Of a stretch of 64,000 bases of DNA, positions 31,196-40,792 are shown one piece after another. Made by a program: the position numbers and the translations under genes. Origin of the DNA: Microbacterium aurantiacum (lineage in GTDB: Bacteria; Actinomycetota; Actinomycetes; Actinomycetales; Microbacteriaceae); assembly GCF_002872075.1 (NCBI RefSeq), contig NZ_PGGU01000001.1:1-64000 (forward strand), read 5' to 3'. The notes below the pieces were generated by a model. The model had not been told where the DNA came from. It saw nothing but the letters and a program-made list of their open reading frames with translations, and did not search any database. Numbering within the stretch: position 1 is the stretch's first letter; each line of letters begins with the position of its first letter.

Positions 31196-33292
31196 TCAGG
31201 CATCCTGCGGGTGCCGGTAGGTGAGGACCTCGTTGTCGGCGACGGTCAGCAGACCGTCCTCGCCCGACTCGAGATCGCGGTATTCGATGGCAAGCTGCTC
31301 GTCGTCGACGACATCGGGCTCGATCCCTTCGATGACGCCCCAGAGATCCAGGGCGAGATCGATCGCGACGAGATCTCCGACCTGCAGGTCGGCAGCCGGC
31401 CCTTCCTCTGCACCGAGATATCCGTCGTCGGAATCGGATGCGGTGTCGTCACTCACGTCGTCCGGGTCTTCCTCGACGAAGCGGACCCGGTCGCGGCTGG
31501 TGAGTGAGATCACGTTGGACGGTTCCGGCGGAGTCACGACCGAGACGAAGTCGGGATCGAACGGGCCGATCTTCGCGGCGAGCCACTGGTAGTAGTCCGG
31601 GTCGATCGGCACTTCCATGTCCTCGTCGGCGTATGACGGTTCCGGATCCACGATCATCGACCGGCCATAGCGCGCTTCGCCTGGACGCAGCGTGTCGAGG
31701 TGTGCCCACTCCTCGACCTCGTCGCGCTCGAGCTTGGCCGGGTCCGGGGTGTAGTAGGCCTGGATCTCGACGGGCAGCGACTCGGCGTTGAGCGTGACGC
31801 CGCGGCCGCGCTTGTTGCGGGGGATCGCGACGCCAACGGCGAAGCTGTCCCACATCATGTTCGCGCCCTGTGGGGAGAGGCGACCGAAACTGACTCGGGC
31901 GCCGAAGTTGTCGCGCATCTCGCCGCCGAGGAACTCGACGTCGGGGCGCTGCAGGCCGAGGAGCATGTGGATCTTCGCCGAGCGGGCGAGGCGGGCGAGG
32001 TCGGAGAGCAGCTCGAGCACGGGTGCCTGTGCAGGAGCGCCCTTCGGCTTGACGGTTTTGTACCACCGCTGCACACGCGCTTTGAAGGTGGCGTACTCGT
32101 CGATGATGAGCGCGAGGGGTTCGAAGTCCTCGAGACGGGCCTTGCCTTCCTCGAGGAGGGAGTACCGCTCTTCCATCAGCTCGTGTGCGGCGTGCAGCAT
32201 CCGCACCTGGTGTTCGACGCGGGCGCCGACGAGCTCGACGTTGGGCCAGTCGCGGAAGCCGGTGAACTCGATGCGCTTGCCGTCGATGACCCAGATCCGC
32301 CAGCCGGCGTGTGAGAGGTGCGTGAGGACCGTGTGCTGGAAGGAGGTCTTTCCGGATCCGGTTCCACCGATGACCAGGCAGTGCGGGGATACGGACGGCT
32401 GCCAGTGCTGAACGATGCCGTCCTCATCGATGCCGATAGGGATCATGAACTTCTTGTAACTGGCGTGGTTCAGTCCGAACGCAGCGCCGGGCACCGTGTG
32501 CTTGATCATGTCGGGCATCTGCGGACGCAGCTGGAACTTGACCAGGTCCGCCTCGAGATCCCACTTGGCTCGCCACCGGCCAGGGAGCATCGCGTTGATC
32601 GTCTTCTCGATCTTGAGCCGAAGGGGTGGACTGGACATCCGGGGGCCAACGTTGTGCTTGACCTCGATCTCCTTCACAACACCCTCCTCCTCAACGATGG
32701 AGAGCGAGGCGGAAGGGTCGATGATCTGCTTCACCACATCGACGGCGCGCTGATGGTCACGGCTGACAGGCTCGGCCGTCGGTGCGATCTCGACGACGAG
32801 GACGCACTTGCGTGGGTCATGCTTGCGGACCTGGTAGGTCTCCCCCAGCCGTCTCTCGAGCGCGCCGAGGATCTGTTCGACGAACCGTGGATCGTCGTCG
32901 ACGACCTGAGCGGCATATCGGATTCGCACACGGCTGGGTGTGCCGACCCATCCCTTCGTCCATCGCAGCGGCTGCACGAGCTCACGGCTGATCTCGTTCG
33001 CGGAGAGAAGAGGAAGGATCGCCTCGACGGCAGGATCCATCACTCCCTCACGCTGGAACTGTCTCACTCCAGCCGCGATCGCCAACCCGGCGACCAGCAC
33101 GGCCCCCACCCAGATGAGCGGGACCAGGTCCGTGAAGGGGAAGTAGACGTTGACGGCTGTGACCAGAGCTGCGGCCGCGAGGACCAACAGACCCGGGACC
33201 AGACCATTCAACTGTCGGCGCGGAAGCAGCCTCACCCCGGACTGTCCGAGGTGCGGTGGTCGCGCCGGCGGTCGCGCAGTGCGTGTCGCCAT
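31196..33292 (-). CDS. FtsK/TcpA-like type IV coupling ATPase
   Basis: 698 aa. N-terminal membrane pair at about 31-50 and 55-76; FtsK/HerA-type motor with Walker A GGTGSGKTS (309-317) and Walker B LALIIDEYA (393-401); a conserved LARSAKIHMLLGLQRPD block; acidic C-terminal tail (about 620-698). This is the expected motor that brings DNA to the transfer channel in Gram-positive conjugative systems. Family 2 promoter G lies 35 nt upstream, and ATG 33292 has GGAAAGG. Confidence 0.85.
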   Translation of the reverse strand: MATRTARPPARPPHLGQSGVRLLPRRQLNGLVPGLLVLAAAALVTAVNVYFPFTDLVPLIWVGAVLVAGLAIAAGVRQFQREGVMDPAVEAILPLLSANEISRELVQPLRWTKGWVGTPSRVRIRYAAQVVDDDPRFVEQILGALERRLGETYQVRKHDPRKCVLVVEIAPTAEPVSRDHQRAVDVVKQIIDPSASLSIVEEEGVVKEIEVKHNVGPRMSSPPLRLKIEKTINAMLPGRWRAKWDLEADLVKFQLRPQMPDMIKHTVPGAAFGLNHASYKKFMIPIGIDEDGIVQHWQPSVSPHCLVIGGTGSGKTSFQHTVLTHLSHAGWRIWVIDGKRIEFTGFRDWPNVELVGARVEHQVRMLHAAHELMEERYSLLEEGKARLEDFEPLALIIDEYATFKARVQRWYKTVKPKGAPAQAPVLELLSDLARLARSAKIHMLLGLQRPDVEFLGGEMRDNFGARVSFGRLSPQGANMMWDSFAVGVAIPRNKRGRGVTLNAESLPVEIQAYYTPDPAKLERDEVEEWAHLDTLRPGEARYGRSMIVDPEPSYADEDMEVPIDPDYYQWLAAKIGPFDPDFVSVVTPPEPSNVISLTSRDRVRFVEEDPDDVSDDTASDSDDGYLGAEEGPAADLQVGDLVAIDLALDLWGVIEGIEPDVVDDEQLAIEYRDLESGEDGLLTVADNEVLTYRHPQDA

Positions 33293-33326
33293 GATGACCT
33301 TTCCGAGCCGACGACCATCGCCAGCT

Positions 33327-33365
33327 CTACGTCATATAGGCGGCGTGATCGCGCACTCGCGGACA
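33327..33365 (-). promoter_or_regulatory. Family 2 promoter G
   Basis: Minus strand: TGTCCGCGAG, 17-nt spacer, TATATG (33333-33338), ACGTAG. Drives the coupling ATPase, its paralogue and probably the genes down to nrdH. Confidence 0.78.
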
Positions 33366-33809
33366 TCGCTCATTCCCGAGGCTCATCACAGCTTTGACGC
33401 ACTCGTGATGTCCCCTGGCGATACGCCAGCGCTTCTGATCTACCCGGTGGGTCAGTGGTGGCCGATCGGTGGATGTCCGGCACGCATGGTGGCACGTCTC
33501 CGCTACATCAACCGGTGGATCTCCGGGAGCCCTCCGCTTGACACCAGTGATAGGATTGCCCGGGACTAGGCCCAAAGGGTCGACGGACCCGGGCAAACCC
33601 ACCACCGGCGTAGCTATTTCCATACCGACATGCCACCGGTAGTCGTCCTGCTACATCACCGCTGATCCACCGGGAATCATGCGGCGCATGCCCGGTGGAC
33701 GGTCTGGGAGCACGGTCACCCTCGTCGTCGGGACACCACCGACATCACCGCTGCGGCCCACGATCGCGGGCACCTCTTGTGCGGACGCGGGCTGCGGCCG
33801 CCGGCACAT
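33366..33809. other. Structured non-coding region, oriT candidate
   Basis: No convincing gene. Contains TGCCCGGG ... CCCGGGCA (about 33557-33601) enclosing a smaller CCC-AAA-GGG hairpin, and a nested hairpin CCACCGGG ... CATGCGGCGCATG ... CCCGGTGG (about 33667-33699). Several inverted repeats between a ribbon-helix-helix gene and the coupling ATPase gene are what an origin of transfer often looks like. A structured leader RNA is the main alternative. No relaxase is in the window to confirm it. Confidence 0.35.
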
Positions 33810-34184
33810 TCAGCTGGGGTTGTCGTCCTGCTGGCTCGCTTTCGCCTGAGCCTCTTCACGGCGGCGAGCCCATTCGGCGCGCTGCCATTCGCCTTGCCGT
33901 TCGGACGCGACTCGATTGATCCCGCGTGCACCTTCGGGTGCCGGCGGGAAGGGCTGGCCGTCGTTGTGCAGCTGCTCGAGGCGTTCGGCCTCCTGAATGA
34001 GCACGAGCTCGACGAGGGCATTCAGCGAGGGAGCACCATCCTCGAGCTCCTTCGTGCCCCACCATGCCGCCTTGAGTCGATCCTGCAGGGCGGCAGGCAG
34101 ATAGTACGCGATCGTTCGATAGCCGGTCGCGGTGGTTTTGGCTGGGCGTCGGCGCGCAGCACGTGGGGAGTCAGAGTCAGGCAC
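33810..34184 (-). CDS. Ribbon-helix-helix-like DNA-binding protein
   Basis: 124 aa. YRTIAYYLPAALQDRLKAAW (about 22-41) reads as the strand and first helix of a ribbon-helix-helix domain, with PSLNALVELVLIQEAERLEQL as the second helix. The C-terminus is a charged Arg/Glu/Gln helix. Such proteins act as partition partners, relaxosome accessory proteins or repressors. Position at the end of the transfer operon and beside a palindromic region favours a relaxosome or autoregulatory role. Confidence 0.65.
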   Translation of the reverse strand: MPDSDSPRAARRRPAKTTATGYRTIAYYLPAALQDRLKAAWWGTKELEDGAPSLNALVELVLIQEAERLEQLHNDGQPFPPAPEGARGINRVASERQGEWQRAEWARRREEAQAKASQQDDNPS

Positions 34185-34202
34185 TAATCACCGTCTGGAA
34201 AT

Positions 34203-34221
34203 GAAGGGGGCTGCCCCCTTC
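34203..34221 (-). terminator. GC-rich hairpin
   Basis: 9-bp stem GAAGGGGGC / GCCCCCTTC with a 1-nt centre, between the ribbon-helix-helix gene start and the M23 gene end. May act as a partial terminator or processing site in the transfer operon. Confidence 0.4.
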
Positions 34222-34323
34222 GGGTGGGGGTGTCTGTAGCCTACCCGCCTGGTTTCCGCTCCCCCACTGCCGGTTTCCATATCGGGAGATCCGCGGAATA
34301 CCGTGGGTTTCCAGGTCGATAGG

Positions 34324-35529
34324 TCAGCCGCGGCGGCAGCTGCCATCTGCGGGGCACAGCTCGATGCCGTACAGCCGCATGAACGCTTCCGGATCCACCC
34401 ACCCGGCTGGTCCGCCGAGCGCTTCGGAGCGCTGCAGGGACGCGACCTGCGGGTTGGTGTTGTTCTCGACGTTGATCCTCAGGTCCAGGTGGCAGCCTCC
34501 GGAGGGCGGGACGTTGCCCACTGCTCCGATGCGCTGGCCGGCGGTCACGGTGTCTCCCACGTTGACGACCCGGTCGCTCTTGTACATGTGGAGGTAGCTG
34601 ACCACGAATCCGTCTGGGTGCTTGATCGACAGCCACAGCGAGCTGCTCAGCGTGACCTCTCCGGGAAGGACCGCGTAGACAGGGGAGCCGCAGGGCCCGG
34701 GCCAGTGCTGCATGTCCACGGCGGGATGCCAGGAGGAGGCACCGGGAACGGTCACGTCGCGAGGGCCGTACCCGGAGGTGAAGTTGAATCCCGGGTCGAG
34801 CGGCAGCGCAGCTCCACCCAGCTCGCCTCCATCGCAGGTGACGGATCCGGATGCGGTAGCGACGAGAGTCTTGGCGGCTGATTCCCACTTGTTGTATGCG
34901 TCGGGGAACGCGGAGACCTGGACCTTCTGCGCGGCCACACCGAGCTCCATGCTCTCCCAGCCACGGATGTCGAGGAGTCCTCGAGGAGAACCGCCGTTAG
35001 GTCCTTCCGGGCCGCCGAAGAACGCCTTTGCCGAGTACTCGACGTCCATCGTCTCGGCGACCGTTCCCCAGCCTGCCGAGGGCCGTTGCTGGAAGACGCC
35101 GAGGCTGTCGTGGTCCTTGCCATCACGATCGTGCGGGATGTTCGCGGACTCGGGGTAGGTGGAGGTGTTGGCGTAGATCCAGAGGTTGGATTCCTGCAGG
35201 GCGGTCATCAGTGCGATGACCTGCCCGTTCGTGGGCACTTTCAGCTGCTGCGCGACGGCGATGATCTTCGCTGCGTTCTGGACCTGGGCGGCCTCAAGAG
35301 AGACCGTGCGGCCGTTCACCTCGACGTCGACGCCAGCGAGGGTCCCTGTGTTCGGTGTGCAGCTGCCGGATCCTCCCATGGAGGTCGCCACCATGATCAT
35401 GACCATGGTGGTGTAGCCGGCGAACGCCAGAACGGGCACGAGGATGAGCGAGATCACCAGGAAGATCCATCGCTTCTTCCCGGGGGCCTCATCTTCCTCG
35501 AGCGTGGGGTCGGGGGCGGTGAGAACCAC
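34324..35529 (-). CDS. Cell-wall remodelling protein, M23-like
   Basis: 401 aa. Cytoplasmic acidic start, one membrane helix (about 22-48), a lysozyme/transglycosylase-like middle (ALMTALQESNLW ... SLGVFQQRPSAGWG, about 105-155), and a C-terminal LytM/M23 fold with HPAVD (about 267-271). The usual HxH is HLD (about 344-346), so one zinc ligand is Asp. Gram-positive conjugation systems need such bifunctional enzymes to open the wall. ATG at 35529; part of the 42335-33810 operon. Confidence 0.82.
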   Translation of the reverse strand: MVLTAPDPTLEEDEAPGKKRWIFLVISLILVPVLAFAGYTTMVMIMVATSMGGSGSCTPNTGTLAGVDVEVNGRTVSLEAAQVQNAAKIIAVAQQLKVPTNGQVIALMTALQESNLWIYANTSTYPESANIPHDRDGKDHDSLGVFQQRPSAGWGTVAETMDVEYSAKAFFGGPEGPNGGSPRGLLDIRGWESMELGVAAQKVQVSAFPDAYNKWESAAKTLVATASGSVTCDGGELGGAALPLDPGFNFTSGYGPRDVTVPGASSWHPAVDMQHWPGPCGSPVYAVLPGEVTLSSSLWLSIKHPDGFVVSYLHMYKSDRVVNVGDTVTAGQRIGAVGNVPPSGGCHLDLRINVENNTNPQVASLQRSEALGGPAGWVDPEAFMRLYGIELCPADGSCRRG

Positions 35530-35532
35530 AGG

Positions 35533-37632
35533 TCACCGCCTAGCGGTCACGAGCATCTCGCGCACCGCCTGGCTGCGCGCCGTCGGCGCTGCAGGAGGAA
35601 GCGAGGAGATGTCGAACACTGTCGGCCGCGGTGCGGTCGGACGCACGTGTCCGTTGCCGTTGGAGTCGACGACGATGCGGGCTGCGGTCTGAGGCGCCGG
35701 CTGCGCGGCGTGCACGGTTTCCCTCGCCACGATCACAGCAGGGTTGCGGCGCTGCTGCTCAGGCTGGGGCGCAGGACCGTTGTTCTCGGCGGCTTTCTTC
35801 GCGACGTGGGTTCCTGCCGCGTTGACCGCGCGAGATCCGACCTCGAGTCCGGCTGCGGCGACGAGGCCCGGGACGCCGGCCTTGGCGCCCTTGGCAATGC
35901 GGACGGCGGTGAATGCCGCGTCAACGGTCTTCGCCTTCGGCGTCGTGGGTCCGCCAGAGCCTGCAGGAAGCGCGAGTCGGGATCCAGAGCTGCCACCGTT
36001 GCTTCCGCCGGTGGGAAGGGCGCCTGCAGTGCCTCCGGGGCCGCCAGGCCCTACCTGAGGGCCGCCGAGTGCTCGCGGGGAGCCTGGGGCCCCTCCAGGG
36101 CCGCCCCCGGGCACGTTCCGGAGGGTCCCGATGTCGTCGAGCCCCCGGGAGGGTGTGGAGCCGTAGTTGTTGAAGCTGAGGGACCTGCTGTCGGTCATCT
36201 GATCGGGGCGACGCAGCGCTGCCGACGCGATCGTGGTCACGGCGCCCATGGCGGCGACGGCCTTGACCGCGTCCTTCTCCCGGGCACCGTTCTTGCCGAT
36301 CCCGAAGCGGGAGAGCTGCTCCGCCATCGTCCGTCCGGCCTTCTTCGCGGCCCGCCTGGTCCGCCACATCAGAACCAGGACGACCACGAGGGTAAGGTCG
36401 GTGAACAGCGCCTGAGCGATGAGCGGGATGCCGAGGTCGGCGATGCCGCTGATCGCCGAGACGGCGATCTTGAGGACAGCGGCCATGACGACGGCCATCA
36501 TCGCGATCGCGACCAGACCCATGAAGGTGTCAGCGAGCGAGCGCCACAGGGGGTAGCGGTTGATGGGCAGGATGCCGAGGTAGACGTGCCACATCGTTTT
36601 CATGGCGCTGATGAGGAACCCGAGGACTGTGACAAGGAATAGGATCCCGGCGATGAGGGGGAAGCCCAGCATGGTGAACGGGCTCGTGCTGAGGGTCGCG
36701 GCGGTGACGACCTGGCCGAAGTTCGGGTTCTCGTTGGCTTTCTTCGCCGCCGGGTCGCAGCCGTTGACTGAGTCGCGCACCTCGTTGCCGCCGGTGTTGA
36801 TCGGCGCGGCGGCGATCATGGTGTCGTTGAAGCCGGCGGCGCACTGCCCGTCCAGCGTCTTGCCGAATGCGATGGTCTGGGCGGGCACGCGGACGAAGAG
36901 GTCGATCAGCTGCGAGCTCACTGCGGCGGTGAGGAGGTGCTCGGTGTCGAGTTCGTGGTTGTTGAAGTCTTCCGCCACGACGGCGGCCGCGATCTCTCCT
37001 CCGTACTGCTGCGCGGTGTCGAGGGCGCCGTTGGTGGCGGTCAGGGTGGCGATCGGGTTGGCGAGCATGCCCGTGGCCAGGACGGCGCAGGTGGCGGAGA
37101 TGAAGACCTCGGACCAACCGCTGGCGTGCTTGCCGACGAGGATGGCGATGCCGGCGACACCGCCGGAGATGACCAGCGCGAAGGGGATCCAGGCGATCTC
37201 GCCGAGGAAGTCCTTGAGCAGCTCGGCGATGACACCGAAGGGGAAGGCGATGACGTCGACCCAGGCGAAGCTGAGGAGCCAGTTGCAGAACCAGATCATC
37301 CACGACAGAACGGCGACGTGGCCAGTCCAGATCGGGTCGAGCCAGGCGGCGACCAGTGCCTTCTCCCAGTTGAACAGGTCGCCTCGATCGAGCGGCAGCT
37401 TGGCGTAGTTCGCCAGGGGTACGCCGGAGCTGTCGGTGATCTCGCCGCCGAGCATGAACGGCACGGAGGCGGTGTCGGCGTGCGCGATGGTGTTGCCGAA
37501 GAGGACGATCATCACGTCGATGAATACGACGGTGAGGATGCGAGCCCACCAGGGGTGCACGTGGATCCAGAACCGGAAGCGCCAGAACCCGTTGCTCAGG
37601 GCCTGGAAGGTGCGGAGGTAGAAACCGATCAT
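35533..37632 (-). CDS. VirB6/TrbL-like polytopic channel protein
   Basis: 699 aa. One helix near 28-48 is followed by an extracytoplasmic loop, then about six further helices between 95 and 430, then a long cytoplasmic Gly/Pro/Ala-rich tail (about 490-699). This layout matches the large membrane protein of Gram-positive conjugative machines (VirB6, TrbL, ConG class). Start ATG overlaps the VirB4 stop (ATGA). The disordered tail may dock the ATPases. Confidence 0.78.
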   Translation of the reverse strand: MIGFYLRTFQALSNGFWRFRFWIHVHPWWARILTVVFIDVMIVLFGNTIAHADTASVPFMLGGEITDSSGVPLANYAKLPLDRGDLFNWEKALVAAWLDPIWTGHVAVLSWMIWFCNWLLSFAWVDVIAFPFGVIAELLKDFLGEIAWIPFALVISGGVAGIAILVGKHASGWSEVFISATCAVLATGMLANPIATLTATNGALDTAQQYGGEIAAAVVAEDFNNHELDTEHLLTAAVSSQLIDLFVRVPAQTIAFGKTLDGQCAAGFNDTMIAAAPINTGGNEVRDSVNGCDPAAKKANENPNFGQVVTAATLSTSPFTMLGFPLIAGILFLVTVLGFLISAMKTMWHVYLGILPINRYPLWRSLADTFMGLVAIAMMAVVMAAVLKIAVSAISGIADLGIPLIAQALFTDLTLVVVLVLMWRTRRAAKKAGRTMAEQLSRFGIGKNGAREKDAVKAVAAMGAVTTIASAALRRPDQMTDSRSLSFNNYGSTPSRGLDDIGTLRNVPGGGPGGAPGSPRALGGPQVGPGGPGGTAGALPTGGSNGGSSGSRLALPAGSGGPTTPKAKTVDAAFTAVRIAKGAKAGVPGLVAAAGLEVGSRAVNAAGTHVAKKAAENNGPAPQPEQQRRNPAVIVARETVHAAQPAPQTAARIVVDSNGNGHVRPTAPRPTVFDISSLPPAAPTARSQAVREMLVTARR

Positions 37633-40163
37633 GCGGGCACCGCCGAGGGTGTCGACATCACGGCAAGGCGCCGGTCTTCCCGCTCGGGCAGGGTCTTGGT
37701 GAACCGGCCCGGGGTGCCGGACTGGTCCCGCATGATCCCCTCACCGCGGCGTTCCGGTGCGACCTTGCCGTCCGCGCCGAGCGGGGAGAGGTCCTCGGTG
37801 ACGACGCGAACGAGATCCGGGTCGGCTTCCTCGCCGGTCAGCCAGGTGACGGCGCGACGAGCGAGGGCGACGTCGGTCTGTCGCATGACGTAGCGGGTAC
37901 GGAGCAGTCCGCGGGTCTGCTCGTCTCCGAAGTCCTCCGGGTCGTGGCTGCCGAGGGCGAAGAACGCGTTGTGCTTGCGGCCGTCGCGGATGCCGATCTT
38001 GAGGTCGCGCAGCCCTTCCGGGGACTGAGTGATGTGGTGGCACTCGTCGAGGTAGGCGCCGGCGAGCTCGCCAGGGTTCATGAAGCAGACCTGGCGGGTG
38101 ATGCCCATGAGCATCGCGTACATGGAACGGCCGAAGATCTTCTCGAGCGGCATCTCCTCGAACAGGTGCGCGAGCTCGAGCTCGGAGCGGTCAGGAAGCG
38201 CCAGCCCACGGGTGGAGAAGATGATCGCTCGGGAGTCGAGATCCAGCGGCGGCAGGCCGTCGTTGAAGAGCACCTCGCCGATGTCCTTCGAGGAGATCAT
38301 GGTCAGCAGGTCCAGCAGCTCGGTGGTCTCCGGGCTGCTCATTCCCTGGAGCTCCTGCATGAGGCGGGCGAGGCTGGTGATGTTGTGGGAGGCGGCGAAG
38401 TCGGGCTCCATCAGCTTCGACAGCGCCACACCCTTGGTGTCGCGGGGGCGGATGCCGAGCATCGTTGCGAACAGGCTCTGCACCATGCGGGCGCCGACGC
38501 GGGGTCCGAATACGCGCAGCGGGTCCAGAGTCATGGTCGGTTCCATGAGGTCGACCACGGCGGTTCCCTTGCCGAAGCTCGAGGCGAACTGCGCGTACTC
38601 GCGAGCCTCTGTACGGTCGATCGCGACGATGCGGCCCAACCGGTCGAGCACGGCGCCGAGGTCGCACTTGAGGAGCACGCTCTTTCCGGCTCCGAGCTCC
38701 GCGACGACGCCGAAGGAGGCGTTGGTGTCGGCCTGGATGTTGCCGGCCGGGTCGCGGAGGATCGGCGTGTGCCGGGCGGTGGACGTGTTCGTGCCGAAGC
38801 GGAAGCCCTTCGAGTCCCCGAGTTCGTTGCTGACCATCGGGACCCCAGAGGCGAAGTCGCGGCCGGTGGTGATCTGCGCGAGCTCACGGGTGGCCTTGTT
38901 GGTGGTCACTCCGGGGAGCATCTGCCACCAGAGGGCCTCCTGGTAGCCGAGCGGGGCCTCGAGGATGAAGTCGGCTCGCTTGTACTCGTCCGCGATGAAC
39001 TTCGCCTTCGCCTTCGCCAGTTCCGGGGTGGGCGCTCCGACGGCGAACAGGATGGTGCCTTGGACCTCGACCTCTTTGTCGCTGCGGTTGAGTGCGGCGT
39101 GGTAGGCCGCGAGCGTCTCTGCCACCTCGGCCAGGTCACTCCCTCCGCCGGTGATGGTGGCTGATCCCTCCTGCTGCAGGTACTGCTCATCCAGGGCGTT
39201 CTCTGCGCGCTTGTTGCGGACCTTGACCTCCTCCGCGGGGGTGATTTCCATGCGTACCGCCCAGTCGATGTCGACGTTCGGGAGCTGGTCGACGTGGGAG
39301 AGCCACTCCACACCGGGTGACATCCATCCGCCCTTCGGGCCGGACACGAGCGCCTGGATGACCTGGTAGCTCGGCTCTTCGACAGCGGAGGATCCCTGCA
39401 CCTTGAGGTAGCGGCGCTTGAAGGGGAGGAACTGCTGTCCGCTCTTCGGGTCGATGTCGCTCTGCCCACCCTCATCGATCCACGGGTTGGGCATGCTCGA
39501 GGGCATCTGGAAAGGCGTGTAGTCCGCCTCCGCGAACCGGTCCTCGTTGATCGGCGCCGGCGCGGGGACCGGGGCAACGGTGTCTGATGCGAGGCCCCTC
39601 TGCTGGGAGTGCAGGGCGATCCACACCTGCTCGGCCGCGGTGGAGCGGGTCGGCTTGAACGCGGCGGGGATCCGGTCCTCGATGTCGTTCGCCATCCGCA
39701 TGGCCAGGTCGATCTCCTTCTGGCCGGGAAGCTGTACGGGCAGCGACAGGGCATCGCGCATGGCCATGTCGGCGGTGCGGAATGCGCTCATCGCGCGTCC
39801 TTGGAGGGAGCCAGCGGTGAGCGGTACGGACAGCCAGAACTCTCGGGTGCCGAGGCGTACGCGCTCCAGCGAGTCCAAGGTCAGGAGGACCTCGTCTCGC
39901 CAGTCGGGGGCGTCGTCGATCGGGATCCCCTCGAGCATGCGGTTGACGATCTCTCCCGGATCGAGGTCTGCGCACAGGCCCATCAGCAGCGCCTCACCCC
40001 GCAGGCTCTGGAACAGCGCCTGGTGGTGTGCCTTGACGAGTTCCTTCTTCTGCTTGCTCGCGTAGGCGTACGTGAGCGGGCTGAGTCGCCAGGTCGCCCA
40101 AACGATGCCAGAGCGTGTCCACATCAGGTGGTTCGTCATCGCGGTTGCGGGGATACGCATCAT
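37629..40163 (-). CDS. virB4: VirB4-family conjugation ATPase
   Basis: 844 aa. Start taken at the ATG pair 40163/40160 behind GAGG; the frame is open further upstream but that extension has Arg/Pro-rich junk-like composition. Walker A AELGAGKSVLL is at about 487-497, Walker B AYLDECHH at about 700-708, and a late FFALGSHDPEDF segment is typical of VirB4 C-termini. VirB4 powers assembly of the transfer channel at the membrane. No membrane helix is fused. It sits between the TcpE-like and VirB6-like genes, the usual order. Confidence 0.88.
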   Translation of the reverse strand: MMRIPATAMTNHLMWTRSGIVWATWRLSPLTYAYASKQKKELVKAHHQALFQSLRGEALLMGLCADLDPGEIVNRMLEGIPIDDAPDWRDEVLLTLDSLERVRLGTREFWLSVPLTAGSLQGRAMSAFRTADMAMRDALSLPVQLPGQKEIDLAMRMANDIEDRIPAAFKPTRSTAAEQVWIALHSQQRGLASDTVAPVPAPAPINEDRFAEADYTPFQMPSSMPNPWIDEGGQSDIDPKSGQQFLPFKRRYLKVQGSSAVEEPSYQVIQALVSGPKGGWMSPGVEWLSHVDQLPNVDIDWAVRMEITPAEEVKVRNKRAENALDEQYLQQEGSATITGGGSDLAEVAETLAAYHAALNRSDKEVEVQGTILFAVGAPTPELAKAKAKFIADEYKRADFILEAPLGYQEALWWQMLPGVTTNKATRELAQITTGRDFASGVPMVSNELGDSKGFRFGTNTSTARHTPILRDPAGNIQADTNASFGVVAELGAGKSVLLKCDLGAVLDRLGRIVAIDRTEAREYAQFASSFGKGTAVVDLMEPTMTLDPLRVFGPRVGARMVQSLFATMLGIRPRDTKGVALSKLMEPDFAASHNITSLARLMQELQGMSSPETTELLDLLTMISSKDIGEVLFNDGLPPLDLDSRAIIFSTRGLALPDRSELELAHLFEEMPLEKIFGRSMYAMLMGITRQVCFMNPGELAGAYLDECHHITQSPEGLRDLKIGIRDGRKHNAFFALGSHDPEDFGDEQTRGLLRTRYVMRQTDVALARRAVTWLTGEEADPDLVRVVTEDLSPLGADGKVAPERRGEGIMRDQSGTPGRFTKTLPEREDRRLAVMSTPSAVPA

Positions 40164-40173
40164 CGGCCTCGTT

Positions 40174-40782
40174 TCAGTCGTCAATCGTCGTCGTGTTGGT
40201 GGAGGGTGCGGAGGTCTCGGTGCGGGCCTGGAGGAGCATCGCGGTGACTCCGCTGAGGGCGGGCCGAGCTGAAACTGCTGCAGGCAGCGCCTTCGCAGGC
40301 TGCGGTGCAACAGGGGCAGGAGTCGGTGCCGTCTCGACGACGACCGGCTCGGTGGGTGCCGGCGCTACGGGGCGGTTCGTCCCGGTAGCGATGAAGCTCT
40401 TGCCGGAGGCGCGGTGTGGGGGCCGGATCCTGAGCGCTGATCCGCGGTACCTGCCGGCGCTGCTGCGGGTCATGGCCGTCAGGCCGCCCGTCAGCACGCT
40501 GAACAGATTCCGTCGGGTCATCGGCAGGCGTCCAGCCCCCCACGCGGCCACCCAAGCGATTGCGCCGGCGAGAGGGAAGTCGATGAGCGGAGTGCCAGTC
40601 CCCCACGCGCTCTGCGTGACGCACGCGACGATCAGCACCACTGCGAGCACAAGGCCCTGGGTGATCGTGTAGGGACCTCCGATGAGCTTCGTGCCGTCGG
40701 GGAGACGACCGAGAAGCTTCCGGAAACGGCGGCTGCGCGTGTAGAACCGCGCAACCTCCTTCTCTTCGACTTCGTATGCCAT
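40174..40782 (-). CDS. TcpE/PrgI-like membrane protein
   Basis: 202 aa. The basic amphipathic start RFYTRSRRFRKLLG is followed by two helices (about 42-60 and 65-85), then a long cytoplasmic Pro/Ala-rich tail. This shape and position directly before virB4 fit the PrgI/TcpE/VirB3-like components that tether VirB4. ATG at 40782 with AAGGAC. Confidence 0.72.
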   Translation of the reverse strand: MAYEVEEKEVARFYTRSRRFRKLLGRLPDGTKLIGGPYTITQGLVLAVVLIVACVTQSAWGTGTPLIDFPLAGAIAWVAAWGAGRLPMTRRNLFSVLTGGLTAMTRSSAGRYRGSALRIRPPHRASGKSFIATGTNRPVAPAPTEPVVVETAPTPAPVAPQPAKALPAAVSARPALSGVTAMLLQARTETSAPSTNTTTIDD

Positions 40783-40792
40783 GGCGGAGTCC

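Noticed and set aside
33327..33623. 98-codon minus-strand frame over promoter G
   Set aside because: It would read through the promoter and the hairpins and has no ribosome site.
33540..33640. Known riboswitch (c-di-GMP class)
   Set aside because: GGGCAAACC-like letters are present, but the rest of the conserved core and tetraloop receptor are missing.
37629..40310. Longer VirB4 start at 40310
   Set aside because: The extra 49 residues are Arg/Pro/Ser-rich and overlap the end of the TcpE-like gene; the ATG pair at 40160-40163 has a ribosome site.
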